DNA from: Gammaproteobacteria bacterium
Lineage (GTDB): Bacteria; Pseudomonadota; Gammaproteobacteria; JAJPIJ01
Direction: 5' to 3'
Assembly (NCBI GenBank): GCA_022071965.1
Contig: JAJVIQ010000007.1
Coordinates: 124,001-188,000 of the forward strand
Length of the DNA: 64,000 nt
Of this stretch, positions 46,401-57,690 are shown piece after piece. A program made the translations under genes and the position numbers. The notes under the pieces were generated by a model. The model did no database searches, had not been told where the DNA came from, and saw only the letters and a list, made by a program, of their open reading frames with translations. Each line of letters opens with the position of its first letter. Positions within the stretch are counted from its first letter, which is position 1.

Positions 46401-48015
46401 TCACCTGCGCGAACATCTGCTTGAAATAGTCATACAGCATGCGCGGACGATCGGAGAGCACGGCCAGCGCCGCGTCCGTACCCATCGAGCCGATGGGCTC
46501 CTCGCCGTTCCTCGCCATTGGCAACATCAGCAGGCGCAGGTCCTCGAGCGTGTAGCCGAAGGCCCGCTGGCGCTGAAGTACCGTGCCGTGGTCCGGCTCC
46601 GGCACGTGCGGCGGCTCGGGCAGCGACTCCAGCGGTATGTGGTGCTGCTGCAGCCACTCCGCGTAGGGATGTTCCTTGGCAAACCCGGCCTTCAGCTCCT
46701 TGTCGTCGATGATGCGACCCTGGGCGGTGTCGACCAGGAATACCCGGCCGGGGTGCAGCCGCTCCTTGATGAGCACGTTCTCCGGCGCGACCTCGAGCAC
46801 GCCGACCTCGGAGGCCATGATGACCATGTCGTCCTTCGTGACGTAATAGCGGGAGGGACGCAGACCGTTGCGATCGAGCACGGCGCCGATGACGGTGCCG
46901 TCGGTGAAGGCGACCGAAGCCGGTCCATCCCAGGGTTCCATCAGGCAGCCGTGATATTCGTAGAACGCCTTGCGCCCGGCGTCCATGGATTCATGACCGC
47001 TCCACGCCTCCGGGATCATCATGAGGATGGCATGCGGCAGCGACCGGCCCGACATGTACAGAAACTCGAGCACGTTGTCGAAGCAGGCCGAGTCCGAGGA
47101 TCCCTCGTAGACGATCGGGAACAGCTTTCCGATGTCCTCGCCCCAGAGCGGCGAGGCGCACATCGTCTCCCGCGCGCGCATCCAGTTGGCGTTCCCGCGG
47201 ACCGTGTTGATCTCGCCGTTGTGGGCAATGTAACGGAACGGATGCGCGAGCGGCCAGGACGGGAACGTGTTCGTCGAGAAGCGCTGGTGTACGAGCGCAA
47301 GGGCCGTTTCGACGTCCGGCTCCAGCAGATCCGGGAACATCGGCTCGATCTGCACCCCCGTGAGCATGCCCTTGTAGATGAGCGTCCTGGAGGAGAGGCT
47401 CGGGACGTAAAAAATCTCCTTCTCGCTCAGATCGGCGTTGCGAACGGCGATCTCGACGCGCTTGCGAATGATGTACAGGCGGCGCTCGAAGGCCTGATCA
47501 TCCAGGCCCGCCCCCCGGCCGATGAAGATCTGCCTGAAGGTCGGTTCGCAGGCGCGCGCCGTCGGTCCCACCGAGGAATCGTCAGTCGGCACGTCGCGCC
47601 AACCGAGCAGCGTCTGGCCCTCCTCGCGGATGATCCTCTCGAACTCCGCAATGATCCAGCCGCGCTCGTCATGCGCACGGGGGAGGAAGATCATGCCGGC
47701 GCCGTAGTGGCCGGCCGGGGGCAGGGCGATGCCGATCTCCTTGCACTTTCGGGCCAGGAACGCATGGGGCATCTGGATGAGGATGCCCACCCCGTCACCG
47801 GTATTGACCTCGCAACCGCACGCGCCACGGTGGAGCAGGCTGCGCAGGATGGTCAACGCCTGCTGCACGATGGCGTGCGACTTGCCGCCCTTGATGTTGA
47901 CGACGAAGCCGACCCCGCACGCGTCGCGCTCGAAGCCGGGGTCGTAGAGGCCGTGCGCGGGAGGCCTGCTGGCGACGCGCTCGGACGGCGCGCCGTGTCT
48001 CTGTGAGTCTTGCAT
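43420..48015 (-). CDS. gltB: Glutamate synthase large subunit
   Basis: Ferredoxin-like/NADPH GOGAT alpha chain: takes the amide of glutamine and makes glutamate from 2-oxoglutarate. ATG 48015 after GAGGTCG gives 1531 residues; the frame extends upstream without family resemblance. Cys33 ([10 protein letters not shown]) becomes the N-terminal glutaminase nucleophile after removal of a 32-residue propeptide. Later parts show the central domain, the FMN domain ([33 protein letters not shown]), the 3Fe-4S Cys cluster [15 protein letters not shown], and a C-terminal beta-helix ([23 protein letters not shown]). gltD follows with an eight-base overlap. Confidence 0.97.
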   Translation of the reverse strand: MQDSQRHGAPSERVASRPPAHGLYDPGFERDACGVGFVVNIKGGKSHAIVQQALTILRSLLHRGACGCEVNTGDGVGILIQMPHAFLARKCKEIGIALPPAGHYGAGMIFLPRAHDERGWIIAEFERIIREEGQTLLGWRDVPTDDSSVGPTARACEPTFRQIFIGRGAGLDDQAFERRLYIIRKRVEIAVRNADLSEKEIFYVPSLSSRTLIYKGMLTGVQIEPMFPDLLEPDVETALALVHQRFSTNTFPSWPLAHPFRYIAHNGEINTVRGNANWMRARETMCASPLWGEDIGKLFPIVYEGSSDSACFDNVLEFLYMSGRSLPHAILMMIPEAWSGHESMDAGRKAFYEYHGCLMEPWDGPASVAFTDGTVIGAVLDRNGLRPSRYYVTKDDMVIMASEVGVLEVAPENVLIKERLHPGRVFLVDTAQGRIIDDKELKAGFAKEHPYAEWLQQHHIPLESLPEPPHVPEPDHGTVLQRQRAFGYTLEDLRLLMLPMARNGEEPIGSMGTDAALAVLSDRPRMLYDYFKQMFAQVTNPPLDGIREALVTQVATPIGPEGNLLQPDPLSCRQIRLSSPVLSNEDLARIRHFDKEGFRGTTISILYPVDSDDKALEEAIRSVCAQADKAIAEGCSYLILSDRGISAQLAPIPALLAVAGVHHHLVRAGTRCKVGLILESGEPREVHHMCTLIGYGVGAINPYLAFESIDDMIRQNILTGIDNKTADKNYIKACNKGLVKVMSKMGISTVQSYRGAQIFEAVGLDRAFVEKHFTGTASRIGGIGIEVVAEEQRQRHHRAFPERPAGTPDLDWGGEYQWRREGEYHLFNPGTVFKLQQATRTGQYRIFREYSQLIDDQDKKLATLRGLFEFHLAPEPIPLEEVESVESICRRFQTGAMSYGSISQEAHETLAIAMNRIGGKSNTGEGGEDPERYKPLPNGDSKRSAIKQVASGRFGVTSEYLVNADDIQIKMAQGAKPGEGGQLPGSKVYPWIAKVRHSTPAVGLISPPPHHDIYSIEDLAQLIHDLKNANPRARIHVKLVAEVGVGTVAAGVAKAHADVVLISGYDGGTGASPLTSLKHAGVPWELGLAETQQVLVANKLRDRIVVQTDGQLKTGRDVVIAALLGAEEFGFATAPLVVIGCIMMRVCHLNTCPVGVATQDPRLRAKFTGKPEHVVNFFRFIAEEVREWMARLGFRTIDEMIGRIDKLHVKKAVDHWKAHGLDFSAILNPPPAPAGVDVRRVREQDHGLDKSLDVTTIVPLCRPALEEGRPVEAILRIKNTNRTVGTILGYEVTRRYGAAGLPDDTVKLHFSGSAGMSFGAFLPNGITMTLEGDANDYTAKGLSGGRIIVYPPRHSTFVAEENILVGNAVLYGATAGELYLRGIAGERFCVRNSGALSVVEGVGDHGCEYMTGGRVVVLGATGRNFAAGMSGGVAYVLDHKGDFRSRCNTAMVGLEKLERDEDVELVKELLNRHLKYTGSTVARRVLANWHAMQAKFVKVMPNDYKRVLSAIDHARRNGIPEDVAVMEAAHG

Positions 48016-48113
48016 CGGTTCGACCTCGCGATGCTCGTGTCGGTGAGCGACGGACAAAAGGGCCGGGATTATATCTCGGTCACCCGCCATGTAAAACGGC
48101 ACCAGTCGGTTCG

Positions 48114-49679
48114 TCAATCGACGGCGATGGCCCGCAGATCGGCGATCTTCCGCACCCAAGGGCTCAGGCGTCGAACCTCGTCCGGCAGGCCGCCGATCGC
48201 GTTCCTGGCGCGGGCGCGGTCTCCGTAAGAGCCGTAGACCACCACGTACCAGGTCTTGCCATCCCGAACGGTGGCGATGACGTTCGCCCGGGGGCCAAGC
48301 CTGTGCCGGGCGATAAACTGGTCGGCGGAGGAGCGCTGAAAGGTGGCATAGAGCTGAACGACATAATTCCCCTGTGGCTGCTGCCTGAGCCAAGGGCCGC
48401 CCGCGCCCTCCGGCGCCCTGGCGGCCGTTGGCGGCGGCTTGCGCTCCGGTTTTGCCCGTGTGGGTCCCCGTTCCTCGCGCATCGGCCCCGGCGGCGGCGA
48501 CGTGGCAGCCACAGGCGGCGGTTGCGGCGCAACCGCCCGTGGCATGCCGGTAGCGGCGGCCGGGCCGCCGATAGCCGCCGGCGGCGCGGGCGGTGCATTG
48601 ACGGCCGACGCGGCTGCCGGCAGAGAGGGCTGGACGTCGGGGACCAGCGGATAGTCGACGATCGGCGGGGCCGGGCCCGCCGGGGCGGGTGCGGACGGCG
48701 AGGCCGCTGTCGGGGATGGGGGTGGGACGTCGGTGCCGGTCTGCACCGGCACCGACTCCACTATGGGCCCCATCGCGCCGGCGGGCGCGGCCGATTCGTT
48801 CGTACGCTGGCTCAACCAGTATCCGACGGCCAGCAGCATGGCGACCGCACCGCCGGCCGCGGCCCAGCCCAGCGGCATATGCCGCCCGGACCCGGGTTCC
48901 GCGACGGCGGTGCTCTCGGTCGCCGACTCCGAAAGACTGGTGCGCACCAGTGCCTTGATACGTCCAGGGATGCCTTCCGAAGCGACATGGACCTCGCGCA
49001 CGTATCCCTCGTCGAGGATCGGGTCGCCGTCAGGGTCCACCGCCGCCCAGTGAGTGGCCAGGTAGCGCATCGTGTCCTCGAGGGTGAACGGTGCCATCTC
49101 GACCGTATGCAGCAGGGTGTCCTTGAACGCGTGCAACTGCGGGCTGCCCAGCGTGCGGGTCATGCGGGAGTCACAGAACAGCGCCACCCGCAGGTGCGGC
49201 GCCTCGGACTCCGGCTGCGCGAGGCGCAGCAGCAGCAGCAGGGCGTCCGCAGGCAGAAGATGTGCGTCGTCCACCACCACCACGGGCACCAGCAGCGCCC
49301 GGCGCATGGTCGCGAGGAAGGTGCTGAATCCCTCCGTGCGGCGTTCGAGATCGTCGCGCTCGGTGAAGTTGAGATCGAACTCGGCACCGAGCCTCTTGAT
49401 GAGCGCTTCGGCGTCGCACATCGGGTCGGCATTGACCTTGGCCACCCGCCAGTTCTCCGCAGCCGTCGCGTGCAGATGATGAAGCAGCGAGGTCTTGCCG
49501 CTGCCCTCATCCCCCATCACCAGAACGATCTGGCGGCTGAAATCTATCAGGTGACGTATGAGGTCGATGCGCTGCGACAGCGCGGCGGTGAGCAGATAGC
49601 CCTCGCGGTCCGCCTGGGCGGCTTCGGCGGCGGGCCCTGGCAGCGATTCGGGTCCATAGTCCTCGGAATGCGCCTGCAT
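48114..49679 (-). CDS. DamX/ExeA-like ATPase with SPOR domain
   Basis: A 521-residue membrane protein. Residues 25-270 form an ExeA-type AAA ATPase with Walker A GDEGSGKT (56-63) and Walker [12 protein letters not shown]. One membrane segment ([19 protein letters not shown]) follows, then about 120 residues rich in Pro and Ala, and a C-terminal SPOR domain ([40 protein letters not shown]). SPOR binds septal peptidoglycan, so a division or cell-wall role is likely. It holds the place of damX between aroB and gltB in Pseudomonas-type genomes, here with dgt between it and aroB. Confidence 0.9.
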   Translation of the reverse strand: MQAHSEDYGPESLPGPAAEAAQADREGYLLTAALSQRIDLIRHLIDFSRQIVLVMGDEGSGKTSLLHHLHATAAENWRVAKVNADPMCDAEALIKRLGAEFDLNFTERDDLERRTEGFSTFLATMRRALLVPVVVVDDAHLLPADALLLLLRLAQPESEAPHLRVALFCDSRMTRTLGSPQLHAFKDTLLHTVEMAPFTLEDTMRYLATHWAAVDPDGDPILDEGYVREVHVASEGIPGRIKALVRTSLSESATESTAVAEPGSGRHMPLGWAAAGGAVAMLLAVGYWLSQRTNESAAPAGAMGPIVESVPVQTGTDVPPPSPTAASPSAPAPAGPAPPIVDYPLVPDVQPSLPAAASAVNAPPAPPAAIGGPAAATGMPRAVAPQPPPVAATSPPPGPMREERGPTRAKPERKPPPTAARAPEGAGGPWLRQQPQGNYVVQLYATFQRSSADQFIARHRLGPRANVIATVRDGKTWYVVVYGSYGDRARARNAIGGLPDEVRRLSPWVRKIADLRAIAVD

Positions 49680-49708
49680 CGCTCGAATATTCGTCTGCCG
49701 CTCCCGGA

Positions 49709-50854
49709 TCAGGTCAATACGCCTGGGGTGAATATACGCCCATACTCCGCGATTGCGTAGCGATCGGTCATGCCCGCTATGTAGTCGGCGATCACCTGGG
49801 CGCGCGCGGCCTCCTCACCGGAGTCAATCGCGGCGGATCGAGTGCCGGTGGGCAGCAGTCGCGGGTCGCCCATGAATGCGGCGAACAGCTCGCGCACGAC
49901 CTTGTCGGCCTTGGTGGACATGCGCACGACGCGGTAGTGACGATAAAGGTTGGTCATGAGGAAGTCTTTCAGCTCCTTCAGGCCGATGCGCATCGCATCG
50001 GAGAAGGCGATGAGCGGCGAGGTGTTCCCGCGCACTTCCTCGATCGACGCCGGTGCGGCCGCCAGGACTCTCGCCCGGCTGGTCTCGACCAGGTCCGTAA
50101 CCTGGGCACCAATCATGCTGCGCACGGTCTCGTAGGCCAGCCGGCGTTGCGAGAGGGAGGGGTACCGCGCGACCGCCGATTCGCAATGCTTCGTGAAAAT
50201 GGGTACCTGCAGCAGCTGCTCGCGCGTCAGCAGCCCGGCCCTCAGACCATCGTCGATATCGTGATTGTTGTAGGCGATCTCGTCGGCAAGGTTTGTCAGC
50301 TGCGCCTCCAGCGACGGCTGACCGCCGCCCATGAACCGCCGGCCCAGTTCCCCGAGGCTCTCCGCCCTGCCCCGCGGGCAGCGCTTCAGTATGCCCTCGC
50401 GCGTCTCGAACGTCAGATTCAGACCGTCGAATTCGGCGTACTTCTCCTCCAGGACGTCGACGACACGCAGGGACTGCAGGTTGTGCTCGAAGCCGCCATA
50501 GGGGCGCATGCAATCGTTGAGCGCCCGCTGACCGGCATGCCCGAAGGGCGTGTGTCCGAGGTCATGGGCGACGGCGATCGCCTCCGCAAGGTCCTCGTTC
50601 AGCCGCAGCGCGCGGGCGATGGTGCGGGCGATCTGCGCCACCTCGATGGAATGCGTGAGGCGGGTCCGAAACATGTCGCCCTCGTGATTGACGAAGACCT
50701 GTGTCTTGTATTCCAGGCGCCGGAATGCCGCGGAATGAATGACGCGATCGCGATCGCGCTGGTGCTCGCTGCGATAGGTGGGCGACGGTTCCGGATATCG
50801 CCGTCCGCGGCTGTTGCTGTCGCAGGCAGCGTAGGGCGCGAGCGGTGCGTGCAA
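49709..50854 (-). CDS. dgt: Deoxyguanosinetriphosphate triphosphohydrolase-like protein
   Basis: HD-domain enzyme hydrolysing dNTPs to deoxynucleosides and triphosphate. The 381-residue frame starts at TTG 50854, 17 bp after the aroB stop; a later start cannot be excluded. Motifs are [47 protein letters not shown] (first His), [21 protein letters not shown] (HD pair) and [20 protein letters not shown] (final Asp). It lacks the longer insertions of E. coli Dgt and matches the dNTPase family of Pseudomonas. In many relatives aroB is followed directly by damX, so this is an added gene. Confidence 0.92.
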   Translation of the reverse strand: MHAPLAPYAACDSNSRGRRYPEPSPTYRSEHQRDRDRVIHSAAFRRLEYKTQVFVNHEGDMFRTRLTHSIEVAQIARTIARALRLNEDLAEAIAVAHDLGHTPFGHAGQRALNDCMRPYGGFEHNLQSLRVVDVLEEKYAEFDGLNLTFETREGILKRCPRGRAESLGELGRRFMGGGQPSLEAQLTNLADEIAYNNHDIDDGLRAGLLTREQLLQVPIFTKHCESAVARYPSLSQRRLAYETVRSMIGAQVTDLVETSRARVLAAAPASIEEVRGNTSPLIAFSDAMRIGLKELKDFLMTNLYRHYRVVRMSTKADKVVRELFAAFMGDPRLLPTGTRSAAIDSGEEAARAQVIADYIAGMTDRYAIAEYGRIFTPGVLT

Positions 50855-50871
50855 CTTCGGAGCCCGCCGTG

Positions 50872-51984
50872 TCAGGCAAGCGCCGAGGCCGCGCCGCGCC
50901 GGTGCGCGAGCGTGGCCCTCAGTGCCCCGTGTTCATACTCGCCGGTGACGACGGCGCGGCCGATCTCCTCCAGCAGAACGAGGCGTATCCGTCCTTCCTG
51001 AACCTTCTTGTCCACCGCCATCAGGGCGAGCATCTGCTCCGGGCCGAGCTGTGACGGCAATTGTGTCGGCAGACCGCCGTCGTCGATCAGCGCGATCGCC
51101 CGTTCGGCATCGGTGCGGCTCAGCCACCCGAGGCGGGCGGAGAGATCCGCCGCCAGGCACATCCCGGCCGCCACCGCCTCGCCGTGCAGCCATGAGCCGT
51201 ATCCCAGGCCGGTCTCGATGGCGTGGCCGAAGGTGTGGCCGAGATTGAGCAGGGCCCTCTGGCCGCTCTCGCGCTCGTCGGCAGCCACCACCTCGGCCTT
51301 GTTCCGGCACGAGCGCTCGATGGCGTGGGCCAGTGCCGGCGGGTCGCGCGCCAGCAGGGCGTGGATGTTCGCCTCCAGCCATCCGAAGAACCCGGCATCG
51401 CGGATCAGGCCGTACTTGATGATCTCCGCCACCCCAGCGCGCAGTTCGCGATCGGGCAGCGTGGAGAGCGTATCGGTATCGGCGAGGACCAGTCGCGGCT
51501 GATGAAATGCGCCGATCATGTTCTTGCCGAGGGCATGGTTGACAGCCGTCTTGCCGCCGACGGATGAGTCCACCTGCGCCAGCAGCGTGGTCGGAACCTG
51601 TATGTAGTCCACGCCGCGTTGATAACAGGCGGCGGCAAAGCCGGTGATGTCGCCGACGACGCCGCCGCCGAGGGCGAGCAGCGTGCAGCCGCGGTCGAAA
51701 CGCGCCTCGAGCAGCGCGCCGATTATCCGCTCCATCGTCGCCAGCGTCTTGAACTGCTCGCCATCGGGCAGCGCGACGATCTCCACCTGGCGCTGCCCGA
51801 GCGCGGCCCGCAGGCTCTGAACGTACAGGGGGCCGACGGTGCTGTTGGTGACGATCATCACCTGGCGGCGCAGATGGGATTCGAAAGGCGCCGGGTCGGC
51901 AAGCAGGCCGCGACCGATGAGGATCGGGTAGCTGCGGTCGCCGAGATCGACCTTCAATTCGATGGATGGGTGTCTGGTCTGCAT
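50872..51984 (-). CDS. aroB: 3-dehydroquinate synthase
   Basis: Second step of the shikimate pathway. ATG 51984 lies inside the end of aroK (31-base overlap) and gives 370 residues. Seen are [93 protein letters not shown] and [12 protein letters not shown] with zinc-binding His. The overlap with aroK is typical of the aroKB pair. Confidence 0.97.
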   Translation of the reverse strand: MQTRHPSIELKVDLGDRSYPILIGRGLLADPAPFESHLRRQVMIVTNSTVGPLYVQSLRAALGQRQVEIVALPDGEQFKTLATMERIIGALLEARFDRGCTLLALGGGVVGDITGFAAACYQRGVDYIQVPTTLLAQVDSSVGGKTAVNHALGKNMIGAFHQPRLVLADTDTLSTLPDRELRAGVAEIIKYGLIRDAGFFGWLEANIHALLARDPPALAHAIERSCRNKAEVVAADERESGQRALLNLGHTFGHAIETGLGYGSWLHGEAVAAGMCLAADLSARLGWLSRTDAERAIALIDDGGLPTQLPSQLGPEQMLALMAVDKKVQEGRIRLVLLEEIGRAVVTGEYEHGALRATLAHRRGAASALA

Positions 51985-52493
51985 TGATGGCGGATCATGG
52001 AGACGACCTGCCGTACTGTACGGTTCCCCGTATCGATGATCAAATCCGCGACCTCGCGGTAAAGCGGTTCGCGCTCCTGCAGCAGCGCCCGCAGCCGCTC
52101 CTGTGGATCGGCCGTGGCGAGCAGCGGTCGGTTGTGATCCCGCGACGTGCGCTCGACCAGCAGGGAAAGGGGCGCTCGCAGATAGATGACGAAACCGCGC
52201 TCGCGCAGGTGCCGGCGATTGTCTTCCCGCAATACCGCGCCTCCGCCGGTGGCCACGACAAGGTTCTCCTGCCGGGTCAGCTCGTCGATGACCTGGGCCT
52301 CACGATCGCGGAAGCCCTTCTCGCCCTCGATCTCGAAGATGAGCGAGATGGAGGCCCCGGTGCGTTCCTCGATCACCTTGTCGCTGTCGAGAAAGGATAG
52401 CTCCAGCGCGCGGGCCAGCTGTCTGCCGACGGTCGACTTGCCGGCACCCATGGGGCCGACCAGGAAGAAGTTTCCGGTCGCGGGCGACCTCAT
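51954..52493 (-). CDS. aroK: Shikimate kinase I
   Basis: Phosphorylates shikimate. ATG 52493 gives 179 residues; the frame is open upstream to 52613 but would run into the terminator hairpin. Walker [10 protein letters not shown] is at residues 13-21. [16 protein letters not shown] has the shikimate/Mg-binding Asp pair, [23 protein letters not shown] and the lid DHNRPLLA are present. A separate promoter is likely, since a terminator lies just upstream. Confidence 0.96.
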   Translation of the reverse strand: MRSPATGNFFLVGPMGAGKSTVGRQLARALELSFLDSDKVIEERTGASISLIFEIEGEKGFRDREAQVIDELTRQENLVVATGGGAVLREDNRRHLRERGFVIYLRAPLSLLVERTSRDHNRPLLATADPQERLRALLQEREPLYREVADLIIDTGNRTVRQVVSMIRHQCRPDTHPSN

Positions 52494-52587
52494 GTCCGCA
52501 CCTTCTTGCGGGGAATCATGCGGAAGAGTGTGTGATTGCTCGCCGCCGATGGCAAGGCGCCGGCGGACTTCACAGCCGTACGCACGC

Positions 52588-52620
52588 AAAAAAAGGGGTG
52601 CATGGTCGCCCATGCACCCC
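52588..52620 (-). terminator. Intrinsic terminator after pilQ
   Basis: On the minus strand GGGGTGCATGG, loop GCGA, CCATGCACCCC is followed by a run of T residues. The stem begins 19 bases past the pilQ stop. It separates pilMNOPQ from aroK-aroB, which are often co-transcribed in relatives. Confidence 0.95.
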
Positions 52621-52638
52621 CGGGTCGAGAATGCTCGA

Positions 52639-54786
52639 CTACTGCTCGAGCGCCAGCCCGTCCTTGATGATCTTCGGGGTGACGAAGATCAGCAGCTCAT
52701 CCTTGTCGTGCTGCTGGGAGGTGTTCTTGAACATCCAGCCGAGGTAGGGGATGTCGCTGAAGAAAGGCACCCGCTCGAGGTCGGTGCGATTCTCCTGCGT
52801 GTAGACGCCGCCGAGCACCACGGTCTCACCGTTGTCGACGAGGACCTGGGTGGCCACGTTCTGCGTGTCGATCGACGGCACGCCCGCGAACACCTGGCCG
52901 ATGACGTCCTTGTTGACCCTCAGGTCCATGATCACGCGGTCATCCGGCGTGATCTGCGGCGTGACCCGGAGGCTCAGCACGGCCTTCTTGAACGAGACGG
53001 ACGTCGCACCGCTGGAGGTCGCCTCCTGGTACGGGATCTCCGTACCCTGTTCGATCACGGCCTCCTTCTGGTTGGCGGTGATGACGCGCGGGCTGGAGAT
53101 GACCTCGCCCTTGCCCTCGGCCTGCAGCGCGGAGAGTTCCAGCTGCAGCAGGTAGCTGCCGATCTTGCCCACCGCGAGCGCGAGCGCGCCCGAGGGGTTG
53201 GCGACCGGCAGGTCGACGATGTAATTCTCCAGATCCTCGGTGTTGAAGGAAGTGGTTCCGCCGTAGTCGACGTCGCCGGGCAGCTTGCCGCCAATGGCGT
53301 ATTCGGTGTCATCACGCGACAGCGCGCCATTGTGGTTGGAGTTCTTGCTGTAGCCGAAGCGCACGCCGAGGTCCTTGCTGAAATCCTCGTTGGCGATCAC
53401 GATGCGCGACTCGATCAGCACCTGACGCACCGGGATGTCCAGCGTCGCGACCAGCTTGCGGATCTCCTCCAGCTTCTCCGCCGTCTCCTGGATGAGCAGG
53501 GTGTTGGTGCGCTCGTCCACCGATACGTTGCCGCGCTCGGAGAGGATGTTCTTGCCCTCCGACTTGAGCAGCGTGGCGATGTCCGCCGCCTTGGCGTAAT
53601 TGATCTGCACGAACTCCGTGCGCAGCGGGGCCAGCTCACGCAGCTGCTTCTGAGCCTCCAGCTCCAGCTTCTCGCGGGTGGCGATCTCCTCGGCCGGGGC
53701 GACCATGACGACGTTTCCGTTCTGGCGCATGGCCAGCCCCTTGGACTTCAGAATGATGTCCAGCGCCTGATCCCAGGGCACGTTCTTCAGCCGCAGGGTG
53801 ACGTTGCCGGTCACCGTATCAGCCGCCACGATGTTGAGGCCCGTGAAGTCGGCGAGCAGCTGCAGCACCGCGCGCACCTCGATGTTCTGGAAGTTGAGCG
53901 ACAGCTTCTCGCCCGTATAGCCGAACTTCTCCTTCTTCGCCTTCTCCTCCTCTTCCTTCGTGAGCGGCTTCAATTCCACCGTGAAGAGGTTGTCCGTCTG
54001 GTAGGCCAGATGGTCATAGAGGGTCTTGCCCGTGGGCGAGATGGTCATGCGCACGCCATTGCCGCGGCGCTTGGTATCGACCTCCTTGACGGGTGTCGCG
54101 AAGTCGATGACATCGAGGCGGCGATCGAGCTTCGCGGGCAGCGTCACGTTGGCGAAGTCGACGAGCACCTTGCCGCTCTGCTCCGTGATGTTGACGGGCG
54201 TGGATGGGTCGGTGAGTTTGATGAGCACCATGCCTTCGCCGCCGGGACCGCGTCGGAAATCGATGTCGCTGATGGTGGGCGTGCCGTTCGGCGCTGCCGC
54301 GGCCGCCGTGGGCATGGGGGCGCCGCTCGTCTGCTGCGCGGTGGCCGTCTGTGCGACGTTCTCGCCGACGGTGACCACCACCGTGTTGCCGTCGAGACTG
54401 ACGTCGTAGGGCACCATCCTCGACATGTTCAGCACCACGCGCGTGCGTCCACCGGCTTCAACGGCGCTGACGCTCTGCGCCAGGCCCGTGCCGATGTTCT
54501 GGGTCTTGTTGGGAACCTGCAGCGCGGTGCCCGGGAAATCCAGCGCGAGCCTCGCCGGATTGTCGATGGTGAAGCTCAGCGGTTTTGCCGCCGGCGGCGC
54601 GTCCATCTCCAGGCGGAGCTGGAGCTTGTCGCCGGGCAGTGTGGACACCTTGATGTCCTTCAGCGCGTTGGCGCTGACGATCGTGGTCCAGGCAGGCAGC
54701 AGCAAGGCGCCTATTGCGAGGACGGTCATCCGCAACAACCGACGGTAACTTGTTTGACTGAGTTTAACGGTCGTCATAGTCGTCAT
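52639..54786 (-). CDS. pilQ: Type IV pilus secretin PilQ
   Basis: Outer-membrane secretin through which the pilus exits. The frame gives 715 residues; a second Met nine bases downstream (54777) has better spacing from GTGAGG. A signal peptide ([21 protein letters not shown]) leads to two AMIN domains ([39 protein letters not shown]), a secretin N0/STN domain ([20 protein letters not shown]), an N1 domain and the secretin barrel ([45 protein letters not shown]). Last gene of the pil operon. Confidence 0.96.
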   Translation of the reverse strand: MTTMTTVKLSQTSYRRLLRMTVLAIGALLLPAWTTIVSANALKDIKVSTLPGDKLQLRLEMDAPPAAKPLSFTIDNPARLALDFPGTALQVPNKTQNIGTGLAQSVSAVEAGGRTRVVLNMSRMVPYDVSLDGNTVVVTVGENVAQTATAQQTSGAPMPTAAAAAPNGTPTISDIDFRRGPGGEGMVLIKLTDPSTPVNITEQSGKVLVDFANVTLPAKLDRRLDVIDFATPVKEVDTKRRGNGVRMTISPTGKTLYDHLAYQTDNLFTVELKPLTKEEEEKAKKEKFGYTGEKLSLNFQNIEVRAVLQLLADFTGLNIVAADTVTGNVTLRLKNVPWDQALDIILKSKGLAMRQNGNVVMVAPAEEIATREKLELEAQKQLRELAPLRTEFVQINYAKAADIATLLKSEGKNILSERGNVSVDERTNTLLIQETAEKLEEIRKLVATLDIPVRQVLIESRIVIANEDFSKDLGVRFGYSKNSNHNGALSRDDTEYAIGGKLPGDVDYGGTTSFNTEDLENYIVDLPVANPSGALALAVGKIGSYLLQLELSALQAEGKGEVISSPRVITANQKEAVIEQGTEIPYQEATSSGATSVSFKKAVLSLRVTPQITPDDRVIMDLRVNKDVIGQVFAGVPSIDTQNVATQVLVDNGETVVLGGVYTQENRTDLERVPFFSDIPYLGWMFKNTSQQHDKDELLIFVTPKIIKDGLALEQ

Positions 54787-54801
54787 ACCTCACCCTTTGC
54801 C

Positions 54802-55383
54802 TTACTCCTGCTCGGTTAACGCCAACGTCGCGGGGCGTTCTTCGAGACCCCCACTGCTGGTGTTGATGATCTCGCGAAGCTCGATCTTGTCCTCTGTGAT
54901 GCTCATGATCTTTCCGTAGTTCCTGCCCATGAAGTTTCCGACTCGCACGCGGTGAACGGTGCCCTCCTTGTCCAGAACGATGCCCCAGAGCTGATTGTTG
55001 TCCTTCAGCGTTCCCACCATGCGCAGCGCATCGAGTTCGAACTGTTCGAGTTCCTCGGGATTGCGCCCCTCGATCTCCCGGCGCAAGGCCGCAGTCTTCG
55101 CGTCATCGCCGCCCGGTTTCGCGGCCTCCTCCGCGCGCTGCTTCAGGAAACTTTCGAACGGATCGCGTTTGCCGGCCTGCGCCGCCTGGTACGCATACGT
55201 CTCGGGCACGATGAGTTCCGGCAGCGGCTGTATGGTCGTGCGCGCCGCGCGCGCATTGATCTCGGCGATATAGTTTTCGAGATCGCTCATGTCGGTCGAA
55301 ACACATCCGCTCGTCAGGAACACGGTCGCGCCGACGATGCCCGCCGCGGCGGGCCGGAAGGTCCTATTGGCTGGCTTGCGCAT
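54802..55383 (-). CDS. pilP: Type IV pilus assembly lipoprotein PilP
   Basis: A 193-residue inner-membrane lipoprotein that links PilNO to the PilQ secretin. The lipobox FLTSGC places the lipidated Cys near residue 27. A flexible segment (PLPELIVPETYAYQAAQAGKRDPF) binds PilNO, and the C-terminal beta-domain has LRMVGTLKDNNQLWGIVLD and RVRVGNFMGRNYGKI. It overlaps pilO by 20 bases and lies 15 bp before pilQ. Confidence 0.96.
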   Translation of the reverse strand: MRKPANRTFRPAAAGIVGATVFLTSGCVSTDMSDLENYIAEINARAARTTIQPLPELIVPETYAYQAAQAGKRDPFESFLKQRAEEAAKPGGDDAKTAALRREIEGRNPEELEQFELDALRMVGTLKDNNQLWGIVLDKEGTVHRVRVGNFMGRNYGKIMSITEDKIELREIINTSSGGLEERPATLALTEQE

Positions 55384-55984
55384 TTTCTGCCGCCGCCTCC
55401 TCTTCTTCGTCCATATAACGGTACGTCTTGGCCGTCGCCTGCATCATCAGCTTGCCCTTGTCGTCGCCGGCGGGGCGGATCTTCACGTCGTGCACGGTGA
55501 CGATGCGCTGCAGCGCGGCCACGCCGCTGATGAATGTGCCGAACTGGTGATACGTGCCGGTCACCTGGATCTGGATCGGCAGTTCCACATAGAACTCCTG
55601 CGGCTGCTCGGCACCCGGCTTGAAGATGTCGAACTCGAGGCCCGCGCCCAGCCCCGTCTGGGAGATGTCCTGCAACAGATCCGGCACCTGGGTCTTGCTC
55701 GGCAGCTTCTGCAGCAGCTCGCCCATGGTCTGCTTGATGTCCTCGAGCTGCTTCTTCAGCACTTCCAGGTTGGCGGCCTTCTGCTGCTTGCCATCGAACT
55801 CCGCGCGCAGTTCCAGCTCCCGGTTCTGAGCCGTCTTCAATTCCTCGATCTTCGGGGTGGTGAGCTTCCAGTAGCCCAGGCCTATGACCGCGGCGCAGAT
55901 GAGAAGAACGGTCGCGATCTTCACCGGGATTGGCCAGCTCCCGATGTTCTCCATCGTCAGATTATTCAGATCCGACAGCTTCAT
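55364..55984 (-). CDS. pilO: Type IV pilus alignment protein PilO
   Basis: A 206-residue bitopic protein forming heterodimers with PilN. The N-terminal cytoplasmic part is LSDLNNLTMENIGSWP, the membrane segment is KIATVLLICAAVIGLGYW, then a coiled coil (LKTAQNRELELRAEFDGKQQ) and a ferredoxin-like domain (YVELPIQIQVTGTYHQFG). It overlaps pilN by four bases. The C-terminal tail is rich in Glu and Ala. Confidence 0.95.
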   Translation of the reverse strand: MKLSDLNNLTMENIGSWPIPVKIATVLLICAAVIGLGYWKLTTPKIEELKTAQNRELELRAEFDGKQQKAANLEVLKKQLEDIKQTMGELLQKLPSKTQVPDLLQDISQTGLGAGLEFDIFKPGAEQPQEFYVELPIQIQVTGTYHQFGTFISGVAALQRIVTVHDVKIRPAGDDKGKLMMQATAKTYRYMDEEEEAAAENAQASQ

Positions 55985-56586
55985 GGCGTACCTCCGCTAC
56001 CTGCCGAGCTTCCCGAGGCCTCGGTCCCCGAATCGCCCTGGGGCTTGGGAACGACCTGTTCCACCTGGAGGGTGAAGTCGCTGAGGCGCTCGCCTTCCTT
56101 CGAGGTCGTCTGCACGACATCAAGCTTCGGCTTGGTCACCCACTTGGAGGCTTCGATATTGCGCATGTAGCTGGAGACGCGGGTCTGCGACTGCGCCGTG
56201 CCCTGGATGGTGATGGCCGTGCCGCTCTGATTGATGTTCGTCAGGAACATGCCCTCGGGAAGCGTGTTGACGATCTCGTCGAAAAGCCGCACGACCAGCG
56301 GACGGTTTGCCTCGAGCGTCTGGATGGCCTCTATGCGCTTGACCAGTCGCTCCTTCTCCCGCTCGAGCGTCTTGATCTCCTCGATCTTCTTGTCCAGCGT
56401 CGCGATTTCGGCCTCCAGCCGCGCATTTCGCGACCCCTGGTACGCAATGCGCTGGTTGAAGTGCCATTGCACCAGGGCGACGATGCCGCAGGCCGCAACG
56501 GCCGAAAGCCCGAGTATCGACAGGAATTTCTTCTTTTGCTGGCGCCGTATCTCGGCGCGCCATGGAAGCAGATTGATATGAGCCAT
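55981..56586 (-). CDS. pilN: Type IV pilus alignment protein PilN
   Basis: A 201-residue partner of PilO. ATG 56586 shares a base with the pilM stop (TAATG). The conserved start MAHINLLPWRAEIR binds PilM, followed by the membrane segment FLSILGLSAVAACGIVALV, a coiled coil and the periplasmic domain GMFLTNINQSGTAITIQGTA. The last 20 residues are Gly/Ser-rich and probably disordered. Confidence 0.96.
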   Translation of the reverse strand: MAHINLLPWRAEIRRQQKKKFLSILGLSAVAACGIVALVQWHFNQRIAYQGSRNARLEAEIATLDKKIEEIKTLEREKERLVKRIEAIQTLEANRPLVVRLFDEIVNTLPEGMFLTNINQSGTAITIQGTAQSQTRVSSYMRNIEASKWVTKPKLDVVQTTSKEGERLSDFTLQVEQVVPKPQGDSGTEASGSSAGSGGTP

Positions 56587-57647
56587 TAGTCGAAGCTCCT
56601 CAGCGCCAGTCCGGTCGCAATCATCATGGCCGGCGCGTCGTTCTGGATGACCTCCTTGCGTATCCGCGGCGATACGGTCATCCCCGCGAACGGATTTGCG
56701 ACCGTGCAGCGGGTCCCGGTCTTCGCCTCGATCGCATCGGCCACGCCGCTGATGGCCGCGCAACCGCCGGCGACGTAAATCTGGTCCACGGCGCCGATCT
56801 GGCTGGCCGAATAGAAGAACTGCAGCGCCCGGCTGATCTCCATCGCCATGGACTGCTTGAAGGGCTCGAGAACCTCGGGCTCGTAGTTGTCCGGAAGACC
56901 GCCCTGCCGCTTCGCCAGGCCGGCCTCCTCGTAGGAAAGGCCGTATCGGCGCTGGATCTCCTCGGTCAGTTGCCGGCCCCCGAACTGCTGTTCACGGCTG
57001 TAGATGATGCGCATGTCCTGCATGACGCTCAGCGTCGTGAGCGTCGCGCCGACATCGGCCACGGCGACGACCGCGTCTTCGCCTTGCCCAGGCAGGTCGC
57101 GCATCAACAGTCCGACGGAGTTCTCCAGCGCAAAGGCCTCCACGTCGACGACCTGCGCTATCAGGCCGGCGTTTTCCAGCGCCGCCACGCGGACATCGAC
57201 GTTGTCCTGACGCGAGGCGGCGAGCAGGACCTCGACCTTGCCCGGCTCGTTGGCGACGGGTCGCAGCACCTCGAAGTCCATCCGTACTTCATCGAGGCGA
57301 TATGGAATATACTGATCGGCCTCGATCATGATCTGGTTTTCCATCTCCTCATCGGAGAGGTTGGCGGGCATCGTGATGACCTTGGTGATCACCGCAGAGC
57401 CGGCCACGGCGCACGCGGCGTGCTTGGTGCGGGCTCCGGATTTCTTGACGGCTCGCTGGATTGCCTGGCCGACCAGTTCCACGTCCGAGACATTGCGGTC
57501 GGTGACGGAATTGGGCGGCAAGGGCTCCACGGCATAGCTCTCGACGTGATAACCCTTGCTGCGGCGGCTCAGCTCAATCAACTTGACGGACGTTGACGAG
57601 ATGTCTATTCCGAGTAGAGGAACCTTTTTTTGCCGTAGCAGCGCCAC
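56586..57647 (-). CDS. pilM: Type IV pilus assembly protein PilM
   Basis: A 353-residue actin-like cytoplasmic ATPase. LLGIDISSTSVKLIEL at residues 11-26 is the phosphate-1 motif; AVAGSAVITKVITMPANL, MIEADQYIPYRLDEVRMDF, VADVGATLTTLSVM and YVAGGCAAISGVADAIE follow. First gene of pilMNOPQ, divergent from ponA across 194 bp of AT-rich sequence. Confidence 0.97.
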   Translation of the reverse strand: MALLRQKKVPLLGIDISSTSVKLIELSRRSKGYHVESYAVEPLPPNSVTDRNVSDVELVGQAIQRAVKKSGARTKHAACAVAGSAVITKVITMPANLSDEEMENQIMIEADQYIPYRLDEVRMDFEVLRPVANEPGKVEVLLAASRQDNVDVRVAALENAGLIAQVVDVEAFALENSVGLLMRDLPGQGEDAVVAVADVGATLTTLSVMQDMRIIYSREQQFGGRQLTEEIQRRYGLSYEEAGLAKRQGGLPDNYEPEVLEPFKQSMAMEISRALQFFYSASQIGAVDQIYVAGGCAAISGVADAIEAKTGTRCTVANPFAGMTVSPRIRKEVIQNDAPAMMIATGLALRSFD

Positions 57648-57690
57648 TGGTTTTCCCTTCTAAAGTCGACGTTTATGTTTCATACATCGC

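Noticed and set aside
48003-49760. 585-residue plus-strand open frame opposite the DamX-like gene
   Set aside because: Antisense shadow; the minus-strand product has ATPase and SPOR motifs.
52186-54819. 877-residue plus-strand open frame opposite pilQ and aroK
   Set aside because: Antisense to two firmly identified genes and crosses the terminator hairpin; no family resemblance.
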